From Methylotenera_A sp031417915 (GTDB lineage: Bacteria; Pseudomonadota; Gammaproteobacteria; Burkholderiales; Methylophilaceae), in contig JANOWN010000026.1 in assembly GCA_031417915.1 (NCBI GenBank), positions 1 to 64,000 on the forward strand: 64,000 bases of DNA. Reading direction: 5' to 3'. Below the pieces are notes generated by a model that had not been told where the DNA came from, made no database searches, and worked only from the letters and a program-made list of their open reading frames with translations. The translations under genes were made by a program, and so were the position numbers. Below, one piece after another: positions 60,299 through 64,000 of the stretch (position 1 is the first letter of the stretch; the number at the start of each line of letters is the position of its first letter).

Positions 60299-61921
60299 AT
60301 GCAAACTTTAGATATGTTGAATCAACTGGAACGCCTCAATTCGATTGGAGTTGCGCTTTCTGTTGAGCATGATAATAATCGCCTGCTAGAAGTTATTTTG
60401 CTGGGTGCCAAGGAACTTACCAATGCCGATGGCGGCACGCTATATACGGTGACTGAAGACGCAAAACTCAAGTTTGAGATTATGCGCACACTTAGCCTTG
60501 ATATCGCGATGGGCGGCACGACAGGTAAAGAAATCCAGTTCCCACCACTGCCAATCTATCTTGAAGGCGGCAAGCCAAACACCAATATGGTAGCGGCCTA
60601 TAGCGTAGTAAATGCCAAGACAGTGAATATCCCTGATGCATATTTAGCTGAAGGATTTGATTTTTCTGGCACACGTAAATTTGATGAGGCCATGGGCTTT
60701 CGCTCAAAATCATTTTTAACCGTGCCAATGAAAAATCATGAAAATGAGATCATCGGTGTTCTACAATTAATCAATGCAATCGACCCACTAACCAAAGAAA
60801 TTATTGCCTTTTCCGAATCACATCAACGCTTGGTAGAATCGCTTGCCTCGCAGGCTGCGGTAGCGCTTACTAATCATAATTTAATTGATGGCCTTAAAGG
60901 TTTATTTGAATCTTTTATTAAGTTGATTGCGGATGCGATTGACGAAAAATCACCTTATACGGGTGGCCATTGTCAGCGCGTGCCCGAGCTGACCATGATG
61001 CTGGCAGATGCGGCGATTAAGACCAATATTGGCTCGTTAAAAGATTTTCACATGACCGAAAAAGAGGTTTATGAGCTGAAAATTGCGGCATGGCTGCACG
61101 ATTGCGGCAAAGTTACGACGCCAGAATCGGTGATGGATAAGGCCACAAAATTAGAAACGATTTTTGACCGTATTCATTTAATTGATCATCGCTTTGATTT
61201 GCTTATAACGCAACGTGAGAATGTATATTTGCATAAAGTGTTAGCAACAGTAAAAGCTGGTAAAACCATTAATAGCAAAGAGATTAAACACGATATTCAC
61301 GTGATTAAAAAACAGTTAGACGACGATAAAAACTTTATTCGCAAAGTGAACTATGGCAGCGAATTTATGCGGACAGAAGATATACAACGCGTAAAAGATA
61401 TTGCCGATTATCAGTACTTAAATGACTCTGGCCATGCGGTTAAATTTTTGAGCGAGAATGAGGTGTATAACCTCACCATTGAAAAGGGCACCTTAACGCC
61501 CGAAGAGCGTACCGTGATTAATAACCATATTGTAGTGACGATTAATATGTTGGAATCGTTACAATATCCTAAAGATTTGCGGCGCGTGCCTGAGTATGCG
61601 GGTGGCCATCACGAGCGCATGGATGGCAAAGGCTACCCAAAGGGCTTAACGCGCGATCAAATGTCGATTCCTGCGCGCATGATGGGCGTTGCGGATATAT
61701 TTGAGGCGCTTACTTCTAAAGATAGGCCTTACAAAAAAGCCAAAACGCTTTCTGAAACGCTGCATATATTAGGCAAAATGCGGCTGGATAACCATATTGA
61801 CCCCGATATTTTTGATTTACTTATTCGTGAAAAAATTTATTTGCAATATGCAGAAAAGTTTTTAGAACCTGAGCAAATTGACTACGTTGACCACCTCGAC
61901 GTGCCTGGCTACAAAGAATAA
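60299..61921 (+). CDS. GAF / HD-GYP domain protein, probable c-di-GMP phosphodiesterase
   Basis: A 540-residue protein: GAF domain (about 20-190) and HD-GYP domain (about 205-510). HD-GYP motifs are present: the first HD as AAWLHDCGKVTTPE, then the YAGGHHERMDGKGYPKGL block containing HHE and GYP-like KGYP, and ADIFEALTSKDRPYKKA. An insert between the HD and HHE parts (about 290-400) is longer than usual. It probably hydrolyses c-di-GMP under control of a ligand bound by GAF. It is the third gene of the PP2C-FHA unit. Confidence 0.9.
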   Translation: MQTLDMLNQLERLNSIGVALSVEHDNNRLLEVILLGAKELTNADGGTLYTVTEDAKLKFEIMRTLSLDIAMGGTTGKEIQFPPLPIYLEGGKPNTNMVAAYSVVNAKTVNIPDAYLAEGFDFSGTRKFDEAMGFRSKSFLTVPMKNHENEIIGVLQLINAIDPLTKEIIAFSESHQRLVESLASQAAVALTNHNLIDGLKGLFESFIKLIADAIDEKSPYTGGHCQRVPELTMMLADAAIKTNIGSLKDFHMTEKEVYELKIAAWLHDCGKVTTPESVMDKATKLETIFDRIHLIDHRFDLLITQRENVYLHKVLATVKAGKTINSKEIKHDIHVIKKQLDDDKNFIRKVNYGSEFMRTEDIQRVKDIADYQYLNDSGHAVKFLSENEVYNLTIEKGTLTPEERTVINNHIVVTINMLESLQYPKDLRRVPEYAGGHHERMDGKGYPKGLTRDQMSIPARMMGVADIFEALTSKDRPYKKAKTLSETLHILGKMRLDNHIDPDIFDLLIREKIYLQYAEKFLEPEQIDYVDHLDVPGYKE

Positions 61922-61926
61922 AACAT

Positions 61927-62199
61927 TTAGTCTTGTAAAAACAACTTCGTTGCTTTAATAATTTTGGCTAATTTCTTGGCCGAAACTTCATGAAAAAACT
62001 CACCATTGGGAATTAAACGTAGGTTTGGCCCAACGTCGCAATAACCCATGCATTGAATTTCTTCTATCTCAATCGACACTTTTTTATTCAGTAATTGTTG
62101 CGTTAAGGCAGTTAAAACTTCTTTGCTGCCACGCGCGGCGCACGAGGAATTATTGGGGTTTGCGCGATAGTTAGTGCACACTAATATTTTTTTTGGCAT
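61927..62199 (-). CDS. thioredoxin-fold [2Fe-2S] ferredoxin-like protein
   Basis: A 90-residue protein with cysteines at about 8, 20, 50 and 54 (VCTNYRANPNNSSC, CMGYC). This is the C-x11-C-x29-C-x3-C pattern of thioredoxin-like [2Fe-2S] ferredoxins (NuoE-like or cobalt-chelatase-type). It is a soluble electron carrier with unknown partner. It lies 19 bases after lpxH on the same strand. Confidence 0.85.
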   Translation of the reverse strand: MPKKILVCTNYRANPNNSSCAARGSKEVLTALTQQLLNKKVSIEIEEIQCMGYCDVGPNLRLIPNGEFFHEVSAKKLAKIIKATKLFLQD

Positions 62200-62218
62200 A
62201 TATTTTTAAGAATAGCCT

Positions 62219-62950
62219 TCATGCTTCTAACACTTGAGTATGACAGCCATTTTTATCTAATTTAAGATAACTGCCTTGCTCGTACCAATCGCCCAGCACC
62301 CAGCGTTCGCAAGTATTGCCATCGATTGCGTGAATGTGTTTTTTTGGTCGGTGCGTGTGGCCGTGGATGAAAATAGGCGGGTACAAAAATTTACGTAGCA
62401 AATCATCCACTGCGGCAGCATTGGTATCCATAATTTGCATGCTTTTAGTGGATTTGGCCTGCTCGCTTTTGGCGCGTAGTTGCTCAATGTAGGCAATACG
62501 AGCTGCCAAAGGCTGACTTAAAAACTTTGTTTGCCAAGTTTCACTACGTACTTCGCTGCGAAATTGTTGATAGCCAATATCGTCAGTGCACAGCGCATCG
62601 CCGTGGCTTAACAATACGGGTTTGCCGTAAAGTGTGATTAAACTTGGGTCGGGTAAAATTTCAATTCCAGTGGCTTTTTCAAAGCCATCGGTCATTAAAA
62701 AATCACGATTCCCATGCATTAAAAACACAGGAATTCCGCTAGAAACAAGCTGGTGAAGCGCATGGATACTGGCTTGCATGGCACCTGTTTTAATCGAATC
62801 ATCGCCTGCCCAATATTCAAATAAATCGCCCAAGATATACAGTGCTTGGGCTTTAACAGCAGTTTTTTCTAAAAACTGAATAAACGCTTGCGTAATGTGC
62901 GGGCGAGAATCACATAGATGCAAATCAGAAATAAATAAGCAGTAATCCAT
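62219..62950 (-). CDS. lpxH: UDP-2,3-diacylglucosamine diphosphatase
   Basis: Cleaves UDP-2,3-diacylglucosamine to lipid X in lipid A synthesis, at the inner membrane surface. The 243-residue calcineurin-like enzyme has FISDLHLCD (Asp-x-His), LGDLFEYWAGDD, MHGNRDFLM, LSHGDALCTDD and IHGHTHRPKKH, so all metal ligands are present. It begins 18 bases after the cyclophilin gene; ppiB-lpxH linkage is common. A copy of the dispersed palindrome encodes MQASIHALHQ in the helix before GIPVFLMHGNRD, at normal family length. Confidence 0.95.
   Translation of the reverse strand: MDYCLFISDLHLCDSRPHITQAFIQFLEKTAVKAQALYILGDLFEYWAGDDSIKTGAMQASIHALHQLVSSGIPVFLMHGNRDFLMTDGFEKATGIEILPDPSLITLYGKPVLLSHGDALCTDDIGYQQFRSEVRSETWQTKFLSQPLAARIAYIEQLRAKSEQAKSTKSMQIMDTNAAAVDDLLRKFLYPPIFIHGHTHRPKKHIHAIDGNTCERWVLGDWYEQGSYLKLDKNGCHTQVLEA
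62748..62782 (-). repeat. 35-bp palindromic element, copy 16 (inside lpxH)
   Basis: On the minus strand CATGCAAGCC, centre AGTATCCATGC (one change) and a degenerate right arm. Frame Met-Gln-Ala-Ser-Ile-His-Ala, in an amphipathic helix. Confidence 0.72.
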
Positions 62951-62968
62951 GCGAGAAGCGCGCGCGTG

Positions 62969-63475
62969 CTAAATAATGCTAGCTTTTTCTATGGTCACGG
63001 GCTCCACAGGCACATCGCGATGCCCTGCATTACTGCCTGTTTTTACGGCGGCAATTTTATCAACCACATCCATGCCATCCACCACTTTGCCAAATACGCA
63101 ATAACCCCAGCCGCTGGAAGTTTTGGCGGTGTGATTTAAGAAATCGTTATCCGCGATATTGATAAAAAACTGGCTGCTGGCGGAATCGGGAATCGACGTA
63201 CGCGCCATGGCGACGGTGTATTTATCGTTGCCTAAGCCATTGTCCGCTTCATTCTTAATTTCATCTTTAGTCTTTTTTTGTTTCATGCCGACATCAAATC
63301 CGCCGCCTTGAACCATAAAATCATTAATCACGCGATGAAAAATTACGCCATCATAAAAGCCGCTTTCTACATATTGTAAAAAATTAGCCACGGTAATGGG
63401 CGCCTTGTCGGCATTGAGTTCTAGCGTGATGTGGCCAAAATTGGTGGTCAGTTTAACCATAGAAAGTGATGCCAA
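62969..63475 (-). CDS. ppiB: cytoplasmic peptidyl-prolyl cis-trans isomerase, cyclophilin
   Basis: A 168-residue cyclophilin: ITLELNADKAPITVANFLQYVESGFYDGVIFHRVINDFMVQGGGF (catalytic Arg in FHRV) and ASSQFFINIADNDFLNH. No signal peptide, so cytosolic. Start is uncertain: the TTG at 63475 has a good AAGGA site six bases upstream, while the ATG at 63460 (MVKLTTNFG) gives the more conserved N-terminus but no such site. A second cyclophilin gene lies 43 bases upstream on the same strand. Confidence 0.95.
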   Translation of the reverse strand: MASLSMVKLTTNFGHITLELNADKAPITVANFLQYVESGFYDGVIFHRVINDFMVQGGGFDVGMKQKKTKDEIKNEADNGLGNDKYTVAMARTSIPDSASSQFFINIADNDFLNHTAKTSSGWGYCVFGKVVDGMDVVDKIAAVKTGSNAGHRDVPVEPVTIEKASII

Positions 63476-63518
63476 GATAAATCCTTAAAATTATTAAAAT
63501 AAATTGAGAAAGAAAAGG

Positions 63519-64000
63519 CTAATTAGCAATTTCTTTAGTTGGTTCTTTTGTGAGTTCGTTGAGTAGCTTTACGCTTTTAATGGTAATAGGTCTAGTCGGA
63601 ACATTTTCATTTCTGCCCAGATTTGTGGTTGGGGTCACGCCAATTTTTTGTGCTACTTCGAAACCGCTGGTGACTTTACCAAATACGCAATAACCGATTT
63701 GTTCAGGGTCTGGGCTGGTGTAATTTAAAAATTGGTTATCGGCCAAATTCACAAAAAATTGTGCGGTAGCAGAATCAGGATCCATCGTACGCGCCATGGC
63801 GATAGTACCAGGCTCATTTAATAAACCATTGTTGGATTCATTCACTATTGGCGCACGCGTGTTTTTCTCGGTTAAATCGCGTTCAAAGCCGCCACCTTGA
63901 ATCATAAAGTTGTTCATTACACGGTGGAAAATGGTGTTTTCATAAAAGCCATCTTTTACATATTGCAAAAAATTCGCCACCGTTTTTGGCGCTTTTTCAG
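63519..64000 (-). CDS. peptidyl-prolyl cis-trans isomerase, cyclophilin, 5' end outside the window
   Basis: A second cyclophilin, open through the right window edge: EKAPKTVANFLQYVKDGFYENTIFHRVMNNFMIQGGGF, then SATAQFFVNLADNQFLNYT. The frame continues past base 64000, so the N-terminus (and any signal peptide) is not visible; it could be a periplasmic PpiA-type enzyme. The C-terminus (LLNELTKEPTKEIAN) extends beyond the cyclophilin fold. Likely a tandem duplicate of the neighbouring ppiB gene. Confidence 0.92.
   Translation of the reverse strand, partial: EKAPKTVANFLQYVKDGFYENTIFHRVMNNFMIQGGGFERDLTEKNTRAPIVNESNNGLLNEPGTIAMARTMDPDSATAQFFVNLADNQFLNYTSPDPEQIGYCVFGKVTSGFEVAQKIGVTPTTNLGRNENVPTRPITIKSVKLLNELTKEPTKEIAN

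Noticed and set aside
62938..62955. AATCCATGCG at the lpxH start as an element copy
   Set aside because: It is the start codon context of the conserved MDYCLFISD sequence; no arms.

Overview
The window looks like chromosome from a betaproteobacterium, most likely a member of the Methylophilaceae (Methylotenera-like). This rests on gene neighbourhoods (cca next to a complex-I-type epimerase, tkt-gap-pgk-purC, DciA/M23/SecA, an rnf/rsx cluster beside nth, phoBR), moderate to low GC, and protein sequences that read as betaproteobacterial. No methylotrophy marker gene is present, so the family assignment is an inference. I saw no rRNA, tRNA, CRISPR array, insertion sequence or prophage.

Layout. 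1-5339: lpxC (5' end cut off by the window edge), a small membrane protein, lytic transglycosylase slt, an NAD-binding epimerase and cca. 5383-11000 (minus): an AT-rich DUF4238 gene, slmA, a HAD nucleotidase, argB, an unusual argA with an N-terminal XRE helix-turn-helix, and rsmE. 11042-15379: a thioredoxin-like protein, a Gfo/Idh/MocA oxidoreductase, a chalcone-isomerase-like protein, GST and VOC genes divergent from a LysR regulator. 15544-22366: tkt, gap, pgk, purC, DUF1232, DedA, ppa. 22520-26681 (minus): VIT-type transporter, K+-independent H+-PPase, TauE, DciA-like protein. 26717-30712: M23 peptidase, secA, DUF1289. 30713-31140 is a repeat-filled gap.

31141-36972 (minus): nth, FIST, DUF1841, then an ECF sigma factor, zinc-finger anti-sigma, a cysteine-rich precursor peptide (BufA-like), a DUF692/MNIO enzyme (BufB) and its DUF2063 partner (BufC). 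This is a complete bufferin-type RiPP locus, a family linked to copper handling. 36979-42476 (minus): rsxE, G, D, C, B, A. 42748-45701: dapA, bamC, a metallo-beta-lactamase-fold protein. 45796-48669 (minus): an Ala/Pro/Glu-rich lipoprotein, a truncated secretin-like protein, an uncharacterised protein and a JmjC/cupin hydroxylase. 48805-52810: a molybdopterin oxidoreductase, an excalibur protein and a DUF3095 protein. 52812-55728 (minus): a lipoprotein, phoR, phoB with a Pho box. 55922-61921: an OFA-type transporter, ribH-nusB, and a PP2C / FHA / GAF-HD-GYP signalling trio. 61927-64000 (minus): a thioredoxin-fold 2Fe-2S ferredoxin, lpxH and two cyclophilins, the last cut by the window edge.

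The most striking signal is a dispersed, imperfectly palindromic element of about 35 bp with a conserved centre (AATATCCATGC) and variable, partly complementary arms. I count 15 clear and 2 weak copies in 64 kb. Most lie inside protein genes, and almost all of those are read in one frame so that they encode an Ala-Asn-Ile-His-Ala-like peptide, although all six frames of the consensus are open. In several proteins the element seems to occupy existing positions rather than to add length, which resembles an uptake-signal-like sequence as much as a Rickettsia-type palindromic insertion. I know of no published description of this family, but could not search.
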